A stretch of 64,000 nucleotides of DNA from Antedon mediterranea (GCF_964355755.1 NC_092677.1:2487001-2551000), one strand, 5' to 3'. Positions 57,101 to 62,371 are shown, numbered from the stretch's first letter. Made by a program: numbers and translations. Notes: generated from the sequence alone by a model not told the origin.

Positions 57101-60100
57101 AATTAAAATTAGCATTATAATGTGACTATTTCATGCATTAATGTGTGTGGATGATCTTTTTTCACATCTCCTCTACATCACTCATCAGTATCTATATTAA
57201 TATATGCAACGTATTAAACTCTATTCATTTCCACTAAATGTATAAATAATACGTTCACAAATGATAAAGTTTTCATATGTGCTATTTTAACTCATAAAGC
57301 TCTCTGTTCATAGCTTTCCAATATTAATGAGATTTTTGAAAATGTATGTTTGTTAAAATGTTTGTTTCGTTAACTTCTGATTTTTTGTTATTGTAATTAT
57401 GAACATTTTATAGTTTTGTTGCAACTCCAATAAGAATTTGAGATGAACAAAGACGAGACCATGTCACAAACATTCTGGTTATTTTGGTTAAAACCTGCTG
57501 ATCTGATGAAATTTTCCGCAAACGCTTTTGTGTACATCATATACACTGTTTATTCCAGTGTATATATCTTTATCTCTTTATTATAACATTCTATTTTTAT
57601 TTACTATATTACATGATTTTGTGAAATATATATAATATAATGTTGCATGATAATTGTTAATAATGGAATGTAAAGAATATATTTAACAAATTTTAATTTA
57701 TCGCACATGCCCACTAGCATACACTAGTCAATGAAGATTTGCTCCCTCTATATGCCATGCTATTAAAAGTGGAGGAATGCAAAACAAACAAACTATTTGA
57801 TGACAACATTCATGAATAGATCAGAGCAGAGATTCGTTAGCTAGGTGGTTATAATTTGGAACAAAATGCGCAGATTATTTTGGATGCAAATTTTGGCGTT
57901 GGCATGACGAAAACGAAAGTTACCTTCGTTTTCATGCTCTTCCAGCGTTTGAGTTGGTCAAATCGTGGTGACTTTGGTGGCGGGACATAGCCGGGAATTG
58001 AAGGGAGTGTCGACGCATGCCCGGGCATAAGAAGCGGTGGTAGCTTGCCGTTCATCACCATGTTATCTGTTGGAGGCGCTTCGTCCTCCACGACGGATAA
58101 ACGGACGTCTTGAAATTTATGTTTATGGAAAGTCGATGTTACCTTTAACTGTAGACTTTCTGACCGTGTAAGATTGGCTCGGCGATTCACATGTTCCTCT
58201 TCCTCCTCTTCGGGGCATTCATTCACTCTCTCCATGGGACACGTATCAAACTCCTTCTCAAATTGATTTATTCTTGTTCCAACTATATTCGTACTTTGCA
58301 TTGCATCTGAAAGAATATCAACACATCACATTTTTATTTAGATCTTAAGGCTACTTATTTTTATTTTTATTTATTTCCTTTTTACTGGATTGCATTTTCA
58401 GCAGCGTAGTACTGCTTTTCAAAATGGTCTAATTACAAGGTTCAAAAGTAAAGAAAAATTATAACATATTATACATACAGAAAAAAAAAGCATACATAGG
58501 CCTAATTTAAAAGGTATATACAGAATAGTTAAAAACAAATTTTCTTTGTAAAAAAACATACATACAAAGTAAATTTAAAAAAAAAGGTGGATATATACAG
58601 GATTTTGACCAAACAGGACATGAACCTAGTCAGGGTGGGATTATATCCAAGGTGGGACTATACCCAAGGAACTATGGTGAAATAACAAAAGAAATAATTG
58701 AATAGACCTACCCATAACATCAGCATCTTCTGCCCTATTAATCATAGGTAGAATCTTTGGTTGGTTTGTGTTTGTGGGTGAGAGGACAGGAGGCTTGCCT
58801 TCTACATCATCAGGGCTTAGAAGGTTCCTATCGCCTCCTGGATAGAAAACTTTTAAAAAAAATTTTAAAAAACAAGTAAATTAAATGGTAATGATAAGAA
58901 TATTATTATGGATCGTGTCAAAATTATTTTACTGCAGTAACTATATTTTGTACGGCAATAACATGTGATAGTTTTCTTGAATTTAGTTTATGAGGCAGTC
59001 ACTGCAATAAACTGTGCGTGAGTTATCCAAAAAGAGGTAAACAAATTGTAGTTACTGCAGTAACTGCAGTAGAATAATATTGACTGCTCTTTTAATGGAT
59101 TACAAATATGACAACAACGTTTGAGGTTCAATTAAATTTAGGTTCTCTGAAAACTCTCCCAAAACTACAACTTTCTAACTGTACCATACAGTGAACTCTC
59201 TCAGTGGACAACTTGGACTGACCTAATACTGTCTGGTTTTCCGGAAAGTCTGGTATTCAGAATGTGTTTTTAATGGTAAAATGAATTTGGGACTTTTTGG
59301 ATCTCTGGTTTTGGAAGAATTTCCAGTTTTCAGAGAGTTCAATAATGGGAGAGTTGACTGTACTCTATTCCAAACCCAACAGGCCATCCCACTGTAGCTC
59401 AGTATAAGTACAATAATACTCACCTGAGCTGTTGTTTAACGTTGTGTTTTTTTCTTTAATAAATATGTTCATAATCGATGATTGTCTTTTTTCCTTTTTG
59501 TTGCAGCCTTTATCCAGCTTGTCAATGCATGGCGATGTTTTATGTAGTGTCATATCACAATCTGAAAATATAAGAATTCATTTAGGGCTAGAGAGCACAG
59601 TTTTTAAAAACTAATAGAATGGATTCTGCTTTGATTAGTTTCTTTTAACTAAATATTTTGTCAATGGTTTTTTTTTTTTTTTTGTGTTGGTTGTTTTTTT
59701 GTGTTTTTGTTTATGCTGTTTTTGTTAACAATAAAGTGAAAAGTAAAGTAAAAAAAGTAAAGTATTTCTTTTTAATGTACAGGTTAATCGTTTCAGATTG
59801 TTTAAAAAGTAATATTGAACGACCGTTTAATAGGGCGTACTATTGCGCGCCATGTGACCCACAATTGTCCAATCAAATCACAGGAATTTTGCTTGTAAAC
59901 TCTGAATTTGTCACTGTTTGGGCAAGTTCATTAAAACTACAGTCATTGTTACTAAAGCATTCACCTTGTCCACCTGTATACAAAATGACAACAAAGATTA
60001 TGACTTGAATCAAAACTTCTGCAGACTAGTTTTCTGCAGTTTGTACAACACTGGCAAACATTTCTTGCCGCACTCAGAGTCTGCATATAGAGTTTACTAG

Positions 60101-62371
60101 TGCAAACTTAGTACTTACTTTGACACTGTAAGCCTTGGTATCCTACACCCCATAATAACCCATTACAATGTTGACACAGTACAGGGCCTGTACAGTGAAA
60201 TTCTACAAAATGATGTCCTTTTATTGAAAACTGAAAACAAAATAAAAAAACACTTTAAATTGCTGGTAAACTGAATGCTGTTTTTTTCATTTATTTATTT
60301 ATTATGCATCCAACAGCGAGTAACTCGCCAATTACAGGATAGATCTAGATTGTTTTATAATTTATCGTGCTTATAAACTAAGTCTTATTTGAGGCTTGGG
60401 AAGTTGAGTTGAAAGAGTTCCAACCTTGGCACTAGGTCAAGACCGAACCCTGGATCTTGGGATTGGAAGGCAAGCACATTAACCACCAAGCTACAGCTTG
60501 TATTTTTTTTTCTAGATTTGGTAGTTTTTAGGTTTATGGATTAGTTTCCATTAGTTTTTGACAGTTGTATATGTGCACTAAACCTTATAAAATCTTATTA
60601 TTTTAAATTCTCAGTTCTACAAATGCTGCCACTCACTTTTGCTTTTGCTTTTTTTCCTATCTTTAGTTTACTTCGATCTTTCGCAGCAAAACTTTGAACA
60701 CGATCAAGCATGCTGTTCTCTTTCACGCCAACTTGCTTCATAAAGGTTGTGATAGCTGCTGCCATTGCAACATTTTTGTCCTCCTTCTCAGCTTGGTTTC
60801 TATCAAATAAAAATATTTATCATTGTACAGGATTAAAGGAAGGATTAAAGGAAGGATTAAAGAAAGGATTAAAGAAAGGATTAAAGGAAGGATTAAAGGA
60901 AGGATTAAAGGAAGGATTAAAGGAAGGATTAAGGAAGGATTAAGGAAGGATTAAAGGAAGGATTAAAGGAAGGATTAAAGGAAGGATTAAAGGAAGGATT
61001 AAAGGAAGGATTAAAGGAAGGATTAAAGGAAGGATTAATGTTAAGCAAAAGCTCTGCAATTTCTTTCTGGCGGTTTTACTTTATAGTTTTGATTAGCTTT
61101 TTGCTTATTTTATTTGAATCCTCAATGAGATCCAGCCACTGATACCCACAGCATTGTCATTTTTCAGTGTTTATTTCATTTTGTATCTCCATTGAGATCC
61201 AGCCATTGATACCCACAGCATTGTCATTTTTCAGTGTTTATTTCATTTTGTATCTCCATTGAGATCCAGCCACTGATATCTACAGCATTGTCATTTTTCA
61301 GTGTTTATTTCATTTTGTATCTCCATTGAGATCCAGCCACTGATATCTACAGCATTGTCATTTTTCAGTGTTTATTTCATTTTGTATCTCCATTGAGATC
61401 CAGCCATTGATACCCACAGCATTGTCATTTTTCAGTGCTTATTTCATTTTGTATCTCCATTGAGATCCAGCCATTGATACCCACAGCATTGTCATTTTTC
61501 AGTGCTTATTTCATTTTGTATCTCCATTGAGATCCAGCCACTGATATTCACAGCATTGTCATTTTTCAGTGCTTATTTCATTTTGTATCTCCATTGAGAT
61601 CCAGCCACTGATATTCACAGCATTGTCATTTTTCAGTGCTTATTTCATTTTGTATCTCCATTGAGATCCAGCCACCGATATTCACAGCATTGTCATTTTT
61701 CAGTGCTTATTTCATTTTGTATCTCCATTGAGATCCAGCCACCGATATTCACAGCATTGTCATTTTTCAGTGCTTATTTCATTTTGTATCTCCATTGAGA
61801 TCCAGCCACTGATATTCACAGCATTGTCATTGTTACTAGTAATTGGCCTTTTGATTTATCAATTTAAATCTAGAATTTCCAGAACCAAAACTAAATGCTA
61901 AACAATATGTTTAAAAGCTTCAATGTGCTTTAAAAAAAAATGCCAGTCAATTAAGATGAGTACTGTCTCTGTCTGAACGGAAACTCTTGCAAACCAGATT
62001 TTTCTTGAGGTCCACAAGGTCCCAAATTTATTTTGCCATGCCCGAACTTTCCAGAAAACCAGACAAATTAGGCCATCCTAAATATATGCAGTATCAAGAG
62101 AGAGTTGAGTGTAAAAGTTGAATGATAACTCACCTTGATAATCGTTCCAGATGTGGCATTAGGGTCTGCTCAACAACCTTGAGTTCAGTGCTTCTATCCA
62201 TATCACCATCCCTCAACATCTGATCACCGTAGATCGAGCCAAGACCAAGAAATCGTTTATTACGGAAGTCACCTAGAAGATCGCGGATCTCAGTGATAGC
62301 AACGTCTCGCGCTACGACAAACACTTTCTTCATTGCTTGCTCGTTATCTATACTTGATGTTAAAATGCTTT
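29168..62371 (-). CDS. ARHGEF12: RhoGEF of the ARHGEF11/12 (PDZ-RhoGEF/LARG; Drosophila RhoGEF2) group, central and 3' part
   Basis: A guanine-nucleotide exchange factor for RhoA-type GTPases that couples G12/13 receptors to actomyosin. Twenty-one exons with compatible phases give about 1300 residues: a basic helical linker that follows the RGS-like domain in the family (RNKRFLGLGSIYG); a C1 zinc finger; a Ser/acidic linker with TRSESL and RRSKSDVDLD; DH (KRQEIINELFHTERTHVRGL to RITKYPLLIENLMKYT and YVNQAVKECEN); PH (DLTNRKLLHYGDLTW, DLHVLLLDDILVLLQKQDER, PQIYELVAG, WMDVI); and a long tail with a coiled coil. Several stretches are close to human ARHGEF11 (SDVDMD, LTTRKMIHEGPLTW, DLHVLLLEDLLVLLQKQDE). 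The C1 domain is an invertebrate feature. The N-terminal PDZ and RGS-like domains should lie to the right. The symbol marks the family; vertebrates have two co-orthologues (ARHGEF11 and ARHGEF12). Confidence 0.93.
30188..31315. repeat. 25-bp minisatellite, about 45 copies, intronic
   Basis: Unit GGTATGGAAGGTACGGTGGG plus TGATA, almost perfect. Variants: GTAGGG in one unit near the left end (30302) and in the last unit, one GGGGATA unit at 30590, and four consecutive GGCATGG units at 31048-31125. It lies in the intron just upstream of the 949-nt RhoGEF exon. On the minus strand all three frames are free of stops, which creates overlapping long reading frames that are not genes. Confidence 0.95.
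31343..31514. mobile_element. MITE family A, complete copy
   Basis: TIR AAGCTCTGTCTACACTATCA on the left and its complement TTGATAGTGTAGATAGAGCTT on the right. Internal CCCAAATATGGTAGTGATAT occurs twice, and AAGTGTGATATGCC opposes GGGCACATCACATTT. About 30 bp after the 25-bp minisatellite. Confidence 0.88.
31649..31740 (-). CDS. ARHGEF12: RhoGEF exon: tail segment, helical
   Basis: Acceptor gttcttgtttcag, donor TTATTG|GTGAGC; phase 1 to phase 0. It encodes DLISEEKYTKVHIEHISLAF, then ELSTQRLKDLL, an amphipathic helix that runs on into the coiled coil of the next exon. Confidence 0.84.
32016..32391. mobile_element. MITE family A copy expanded internally into a 21-bp minisatellite
   Basis: Ends TAAAGCTCTATCGACACTAT and TTTGATAGTGTAGACACTAA. 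Between 32085 and 32347 the internal motif CATCACTACCATATTTAGGC(A), present once or twice in other copies, is tandemly repeated about 12 times. Confidence 0.88.
32418..32966. repeat. 16-bp minisatellite, about 34 copies, intronic
   Basis: Unit TTTAACTGCTAACTCA, with a few point variants (CTACTAAC, CTGCTGAC). It lies between RhoGEF exons 31649-31740 and 33237-33315, 27 bp after a MITE. Confidence 0.95.
33237..33315 (-). CDS. ARHGEF12: RhoGEF exon: tail segment
   Basis: Acceptor ttttgttgtag, donor TCTG|GTAAGA; phase 0 to phase 1. It encodes PFSEDASSKDITQHLLRLSR, then KGKQTS. Both flanking introns contain minisatellites. Confidence 0.82.
34125..34205 (+). other. tRNA-like sequence (pseudo-tRNA or SINE head)
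   Basis: GTGGTCCAAAGGTATGAACA (A-box-like), then GGAGGTCGTGGGTTCGCGTC with a perfect T arm GTGGG/CCCAC and B box GGTTCGCGTCC. The ends do not form an acceptor stem. Confidence 0.5.
34433..34521 (-). CDS. ARHGEF12: RhoGEF exon: tail segment
   Basis: Acceptor caatttgtag, donor AATAAG|GTTTGC; phase 1 to phase 0. It encodes EFQSHVFDGSSSKQYGN, then QDITTPLTDIVNK. No domain. The donor is weak at +3/+4. Confidence 0.8.
34762..35215. repeat. 42-bp minisatellite carrying repeated 5' splice sites
   Basis: About 10.5 units. Read on the minus strand, each holds the last ~20 nt of the 35195-35328 exon (CATAAGACCAGGTCTAATG), the donor GTAAGTT and the first ~17 intronic nt. Most copies keep G|GTAAG; the second copy reads GTTAGT. 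Each unit, read in the exon frame, has a TGA after GKLSTKL, so use of any distal donor would add a premature stop. Confidence 0.92.
35195..35328 (-). CDS. ARHGEF12: RhoGEF exon: tail; its 3' end is the seed of a splice-site minisatellite
   Basis: Acceptor ctatttttcag, donor AATG|GTAAGT; phase 2 to phase 1. It encodes EVIVTPAAAPQTATVVEGPK, then IIEGSIEVVRVNKEEAVRHK and TRSN. The last 20 or so nucleotides together with the donor are repeated about ten times downstream in a 42-bp array. Confidence 0.9.
35672..35876 (-). CDS. ARHGEF12: RhoGEF exon: PH C-terminal strands and helix, start of tail
   Basis: Acceptor ctctttgtag, donor GATAG|GTAAGT; phase 1 to phase 2. NKKAFFLVSTQITGPQIYEL, then the C-terminal PH helix with the invariant Trp in KRQAWMDVI, then a basic stretch KKRPSRRREARPS that begins the unstructured tail. 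Confidence 0.94.
36183..36350 (-). CDS. ARHGEF12: RhoGEF exon: PH domain core
   Basis: Acceptor gtggtctttag, donor ACAA|GTGAGT; phase 1 on both sides. DLHVLLLDDILVLLQKQDER is almost identical to ARHGEF11/12, followed by YVLKCHSMTV, HSPIVKLATLLCRNVAT. The hydrophobic PH surface of this family binds activated RhoA. Confidence 0.95.
36391..36525. mobile_element. MITE family A, complete copy
   Basis: AAGCTCTGTCTACACTATCA on the left; CTAGTTTGATAGTGTAGGAT on the right; core GACATGGTTATGTCATATCA. About 40 bp upstream of the acceptor of the PH core exon (minus strand). Confidence 0.82.
36861..36936 (-). CDS. ARHGEF12: RhoGEF exon: start of PH domain
   Basis: Acceptor aattttcatag, donor TTAG|GTAAGC; phase 0 to phase 1. 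NIDLTNRKLLHYGDLTWKIG matches SLDLTTRKMIHEGPLTWRIS of ARHGEF11, the first strands of the PH domain. Confidence 0.94.
37302..37566. repeat. 66-bp tandem repeat, four copies
   Basis: Units begin TCGACCTCAGGTGAATAGCA and end CACAAAGGCG, nearly identical. It lies in the intron between the end of DH and the start of PH. Confidence 0.9.
37658..37836 (-). CDS. ARHGEF12: RhoGEF exon: end of DH and DH-PH linker
   Basis: Acceptor ctgttttag, donor TACAAG|GTACAT; phase 1 to phase 0. SPNPDVEKLQKALECSKQML, then SYVNQAVKECENQQKLVE and GRMDTSPLDRSNNPIVQEYK. This matches ILKYVNEAVKQTENRHRLE and the RLD motif in human paralogues. Confidence 0.95.
38032..38152. repeat. Near-perfect hairpin: 56-bp arms, 9-nt spacer
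   Basis: The inner 45 bp of each arm (38043-38087 and 38097-38141) are exact reverse complements (for example AACTCCACTCCCAAAGAC against GTCTTTGGGAGTGGAGTT). The outer parts (CCTGTCATATATCAGG/CCTGACATGTGACAGG) differ at two positions. The right arm is continuous with a tRNA-derived SINE head at 38155-38215, so the arm sequence looks SINE-derived. In the RhoGEF intron between DH exons. Confidence 0.93.
38155..38215 (-). mobile_element. SINE family 2 head attached to a hairpin
   Basis: Minus strand: GTGGCTTGGTGGTTATGATG, CTTGGCTACCAATCTAAGGG. It is continuous with the right arm of the 38032-38152 hairpin. Confidence 0.6.
38411..38528 (-). CDS. ARHGEF12: RhoGEF exon: DH domain conserved region 3
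   Basis: Acceptor ctttatttag, donor ATAT|GTAAGT; phase 0 to phase 1. ESNHLCRRLPFPGIISIVYQ and RITKYPLLIENLMKYT contain the RLTKYPLLL-type CR3 helix, the most conserved element of DH domains. Confidence 0.95.
38855..38925. mobile_element. MITE family B, short remnant
   Basis: AATTACTGCAGTAACTACAT, TTACTGCAATAACGTAG, TTACTGCAGTAAC. It lies directly downstream of the donor of the 38935-39060 DH exon. Confidence 0.65.
38935..39060 (-). CDS. ARHGEF12: RhoGEF exon: DH domain, middle
   Basis: Acceptor taattttag, donor ATGACG|GTAAGC; 42 codons, phase 0 on both sides. FDGAEGERMRKVCATFCENQ, then AAALENLKAKQAKDQKVGQF, aligns with the FDGPAREELQQVAAQFCSYQ segment of ARHGEF11. Its donor is immediately followed by a short CTGCAG-motif MITE remnant. 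Confidence 0.94.
39327..39556 (-). CDS. ARHGEF12: RhoGEF exon: DH domain conserved region 1
   Basis: Acceptor ctgttttgtag, donor AGA|GTAAGT; phase 1 to phase 0. ELFHTERTHVRGLKVLDRVF carries the DH CR1 signature that contacts the GTPase switch I. IFPNLIDLIEVHTSLNNAMK and VIEEVGDILLDR continue the helical bundle. Confidence 0.95.
39820..40018. mobile_element. MITE family B copy next to a DH exon
   Basis: CGGATCATGTCAAAATTATT, GCCAGTAACTGCAGTAAACT, TTACTGCAGTAACTGCAGTA, TTTGACAAGGTCCCTAATA. The right end is about 20 bp from the donor of the 40039-40220 exon. Confidence 0.8.
40039..40220 (-). CDS. ARHGEF12: RhoGEF exon: entry to the DH domain
   Basis: Acceptor gaatttaccag, donor AATG|GTTGGT (non-consensus at +3 to +5); phase 2 to phase 1. 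It encodes RSHDSLFSSCESNTTFRHDM, an acidic stretch, then NWQENVAKDFLKKMKSKEIK and RQEIIN, matching human NWQHTVGKDV..REIDRQEVIN. A CTGCAG-type MITE ends about 20 bp downstream in the intron. Confidence 0.92.
40732..40806 (-). CDS. ARHGEF12: RhoGEF exon: Ser-rich linker before DH
   Basis: Acceptor ctatttttag, donor ACGAG|GTTTGT; phase 2 to phase 2. It encodes DVDLDTEKANSMLSQG and then SSSSSMST. Human ARHGEF11 has SDVDMD..SASSSTSSLSTRS at this place. The 5' splice site has TTT in place of AAG at +3 to +5. Confidence 0.88.
41215..41300 (-). mobile_element. Diverged fragment of the 67-bp-unit element
   Basis: TTTAGCTTTTTGCTTGTATC, TCTATTGAGATCTAGTCACT and TTTTTTCAGAAA parallel the units at 61090-61160. 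Confidence 0.5.
41891..42703. mobile_element. Short DNA transposon with GGCCCTGTTTCTGCTGC-type ends and a Myb/SANT-like frame
   Basis: The ends are inverted: GGCCCTGTTTCTGCTGCCA on the left, and the complement of GGGGCCTGTTTCTGCTGC on the right. Further GTTTCTGCTGCCA copies lie inside, in both orientations (about 41966 and 42083). Both subterminal zones are filled with ATACCGTAT/ATACGGTAT palindromes. The flanks are the two halves of one 19-bp minisatellite (TAG on both sides), which shows where it inserted. There is no DDE nuclease, so it is non-autonomous or a deletion derivative. The Myb-like frame points to a PIF/Harbinger-like two-gene element, by inference. Confidence 0.75.
42206..42503 (+). 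pseudogene. Myb/SANT-like DNA-binding protein of a DNA transposon, frameshifted
   Basis: From ATG at 42206, MWSEYVTVLLNKC looks like the first helix of a Myb/SANT (trihelix) domain but hits a stop at 42260. From ATG at 42261 a second frame of 80 codons gives HIYKDISKKIKQEYGINLSP, then KQVNSKLKSLRKQYNIAKYN and CPHYDVF, the rest of such a domain. The frames differ by one position, and a one-unit change in the TG tract at about 42242-42249 would explain the break. It would bind the transposon ends, by analogy with PIF/Harbinger Myb-like proteins. Confidence 0.6.
43519..43702. mobile_element. MITE family C copy
   Basis: TA then CAGTCAACTCTCTCAATACC, GGACTGGCCGAATATGTCTA, TTTCCACAAAGTCTAGTATT. 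The right end (GAAGAGTCGTCTATA) is decayed. Confidence 0.72.
44653..44679 (-). CDS. Candidate 27-nt alternative microexon of the RhoGEF gene
   Basis: Between the 44-nt exon and the next exon: CAG acceptor, 27 nt, donor TTGA|GTAAGT. It starts and ends in phase 2, exactly fitting the phase 2 junction, and would insert nine residues, DRSHCRSV plus a split codon, next to RRSK. The donor is strong; the upstream pyrimidine tract is weak. It could be chance. Confidence 0.35.
44838..45175. mobile_element. MITE family B copy carrying a nested family A MITE
   Basis: Left AAAAATGATTCTACTGCAGT, TAAACTACAGTAATAACATG; right AAGTCACTGCAGTGGATAGT, GTAGTTACTGCATTAACTGC AGTAGAATAAT. Split by 44890-45032. Confidence 0.75.
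44890..45032. mobile_element. MITE family A copy nested in a family B MITE
   Basis: AAGCTTTGTCTACACTATCA, ATGGTAGTGATGACATCATC, right end GATAGTGTCTGTAGAAAGAG CTTT. The flanks on both sides belong to the family B element 44838-45175. Confidence 0.82.
47110..47300. repeat. 48-bp tandem repeat, about 3.6 copies
   Basis: Unit with CCAACTCCACCACCACCACC, AATACCTACTATCTCTACCA and CGGTTT. It lies about 100 bp from the 44-nt RhoGEF exon. Confidence 0.85.
47407..47450 (-). CDS. ARHGEF12: RhoGEF 44-nt exon
   Basis: Acceptor gaattattttag, donor AAAAG|GTAGGT; phase 0 to phase 2. It encodes GEEKIKATHGRRSK, and the split codon at its 3' end gives Ser, so the junction reads RRSKSDVDLD, matching RSRSDVDMD of human ARHGEF11. 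The phase match on both sides and this homology make it secure despite the 10.5-kb and 6.6-kb flanking introns. Confidence 0.88.
48178..48720. repeat. 18-bp minisatellite, about 21 good copies and a degenerate tail
   Basis: Unit TACAAGTGTTCTGTTGCA with TCGTA and TTGCATAAA variants, decaying after 48560 into AAATACAAGTGTTCTG. It lies in the 10.5-kb RhoGEF intron. The period is divisible by 3, so several frames are open; none is a gene. Confidence 0.92.
49095..49345. repeat. Duplicated ~115-bp segment, two copies
   Basis: Both copies share TTTGATCTTATGTCTG, CAATACCAACAGTA, GTACATATTCTCC, GTCGC and CCACAGATAAA. GC-richer than the surroundings. No gene recognised. Confidence 0.65.
50034..50955. 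repeat. 36-bp minisatellite, about 25 copies
   Basis: Unit GGATTGAATGGGATAGAAGG plus GATGGATGGAATGGAG. Because the unit is 36 bp and stop-free, a 320-codon plus-strand frame with a 12-residue repeat (GLNGIEGMDGME) runs through it from 50023. The GGATGG/GGAATGGA character also appears in the flank at 49740-49850, and the flank at 49690 is partly duplicated at 49988. Confidence 0.93.
51480..51915. repeat. Diverged ~108-bp tandem repeat, about four copies
   Basis: Copies share ATTCTATGAAGGCGTTTATA, CAAGATTTGAGCTACCAAG, ATCAACAAGACTAACTGACC and CAGTATTC. The left-hand copies are most alike; the last is strongly diverged. Confidence 0.75.
54287..54355 (-). CDS. Candidate alternative first exon of the RhoGEF gene
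   Basis: An ATG followed by 23 codons, MVKTSPPVLRWGRDLKEFLR then FSE, ending at TCTGAG|GTATTA in phase 0. The next known exon (47450) also starts in phase 0. An in-frame TAA lies upstream of the ATG, so this fits a first exon. It lies in a locally GC-richer patch (54300-54700) inside a 10.5-kb intron. Use would give a short isoform without PDZ, RGS-like and C1 domains. No homology was recognised. The donor lacks the +5 G. Confidence 0.35.
55372..55585. repeat. 29-bp tandem repeat, about seven copies
   Basis: Unit TAATTTAGTGGGAGGAGCTA plus AAGTTTATC, slightly diverged. In the 10.5-kb RhoGEF intron. Confidence 0.88.
56662..56785. mobile_element. MITE family A, partial copy
   Basis: CTACACTATCAAACTAGTTT, TGCCCAAATATTGTAGTGAT, ATGACATCATCATGCCCATA, TTACACTTTTTTTG; the right TIR has decayed. 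Confidence 0.75.
57924..58306 (-). CDS. ARHGEF12: RhoGEF exon: acidic and Ser-rich regulatory linker
   Basis: Acceptor gatattctttcag, donor ACGAAG|GTAACT; phase 1 to phase 0. The 127 codons include NECPEEEEEEHVNRR, TRSESLQLK (compare GRSESLKG in human ARHGEF11), PPLLMPGHASTLPS, YVPPPKSPRF and LKRWKSMKTK. Predicted disordered. A 10.5-kb intron follows. Confidence 0.87.
58712..58837 (-). CDS. ARHGEF12: RhoGEF exon: Pro-rich linker
   Basis: Acceptor ttttctatccag, donor ATGG|GTAGGT; phase 1 on both sides, 126 nt. It encodes GGDRNLLSPDDVEGKPP and NQPKILPMINRAEDADVM. It is symmetric and low in complexity, so it could be skipped without a frameshift. Confidence 0.85.
58908..59082. mobile_element. 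MITE family B copy
   Basis: GGATCGTGTCAAAATTATTT, TACTGCAGTAACTATATTTT, TAGTTACTGCAGTAACTGCA GTAGAATAATATTGAC. In the RhoGEF intron between C1 and the Pro-rich linker exons. Confidence 0.82.
59189..59360. mobile_element. MITE family C with TA target duplication (Tc1/mariner- or pogo-like)
   Basis: Ends CAGTGAACTCTCTCAGTGGA and GGGAGAGTTGACTG, flanked on both sides by TA. Interior CTTGGACTGACCTAATACTG, CTGGTTTTCCGGAAAGTCTG. Confidence 0.8.
59424..59561 (-). CDS. ARHGEF12: RhoGEF exon: second half of the C1 zinc finger and basic tail
   Basis: Acceptor cttatattttcag, donor TCAG|GTGAGT; phase 1 to phase 1. It continues the finger with C-X2-C across the junction, then NCDMTLHKTSPC and C-X7-C. 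The His-to-Cys spacing is X4, not the usual X2. A Lys-rich segment and a polar linker follow. Confidence 0.9.
59844..59890. repeat. Dispersed 45-bp sequence, copy 2
   Basis: Same core as 4986-5032 with differences at two or three positions. In a RhoGEF intron. Confidence 0.6.
60119..60230 (-). CDS. ARHGEF12: RhoGEF exon: first half of the C1 zinc finger
   Basis: Acceptor ttgttttcag, donor CAAA|GTAAGT; phase 0 to phase 1. It encodes HHFVEFHC..GPVLCQHCNG then LLWGVGYQGLQCQ, with spacings H-X12-C-X2-C-X13-C that fit the C1 consensus and the conserved LWG..QG. The finger is completed by the next exon. Confidence 0.92.
60395..60505 (-). mobile_element. tRNA-derived SINE, family 2
   Basis: Minus strand: CAAGCTGTAGCTTGGTGGTT, AATGTGCTTGCCTTCCAATC, CCAAGATCCAGGGTTCGGTC, with A-box-like TAGCTTGGTGGTTAATGTGC and B-box GGTTCGGTC. 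Shares its head with 38155-38215. Confidence 0.65.
60637..60799 (-). CDS. ARHGEF12: RhoGEF exon: basic linker before C1
   Basis: Acceptor tttatttgatag, donor AAA|GTGAGT; 163 nt, entered in phase 2 and left in phase 0. It encodes NQAEKEDKNVAMAAAITTF, then MLDRVQSFAAKDRSKLKIG and a Lys-rich end. The strong basic run leads directly into the C1 finger of the next exon. Confidence 0.87.
60828..61037. repeat. 12-bp minisatellite, about 17 copies, beside a splice acceptor
   Basis: Unit GGATTAAAGGAA. It starts about 28 bp upstream of the acceptor of the 60637-60799 exon (minus strand), where it reads TTCCTTTAATCC and so places an extended pyrimidine-rich tract before the acceptor. Confidence 0.92.
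61105..61830 (-). repeat. 67-bp tandem repeat, about ten copies, within a dispersed element
   Basis: Unit with TTTCATTTTGTATCTCCATT, GAGATCCAGCCACTGAT and CACAGCATTGTCATTTTTCA. The left flank at 61045-61110 (AAAAGCTCTGC, CTTTCTGGCGGTTTTACTTT) matches, in reverse orientation, the element at 14345-14560, where only two units are present. Confidence 0.9.
61960..62116. mobile_element. MITE family C copy, reverse orientation
   Basis: AACTTTCCAGAAAACCAGAC, AAATTAGGCCATCCTAAATA, AAGAGAGAGTTGAGTGTAAA mirror the family C interior and end. The left end is decayed. It ends about 20 bp from the donor of the 62134-62371 exon. Confidence 0.65.
62134..62371 (-). CDS. ARHGEF12: RhoGEF exon: linker following the RGS-like domain
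   Basis: Acceptor acaattctag, donor TCAAG|GTGAGT. It starts with 2 nt of a split codon and ends in phase 2. The 78 codons run SILTSSIDNEQAMKKVFVVA to LERLSR and include ITEIRDLLGDFRNKR and LGLGSIYGDQML. This matches the segment after the RGSL domain in ARHGEF11 (QLEDYRQKRSMGLGSLFGE). It is the most 5' exon seen in the window. Confidence 0.88.

Larger units (their letters stand above)
47451..57923 (-). other. RhoGEF intron (10.5 kb)
   Basis: Phase 0 intron. Contains the 18-bp, 36-bp, 108-bp and 29-bp arrays, the candidate alternative exon at 54287, and a MITE A at 56662. 52180-54280 and 55600-56640 show no feature; 52320-52580 is less AT-rich but not recognised. Confidence 0.8.
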
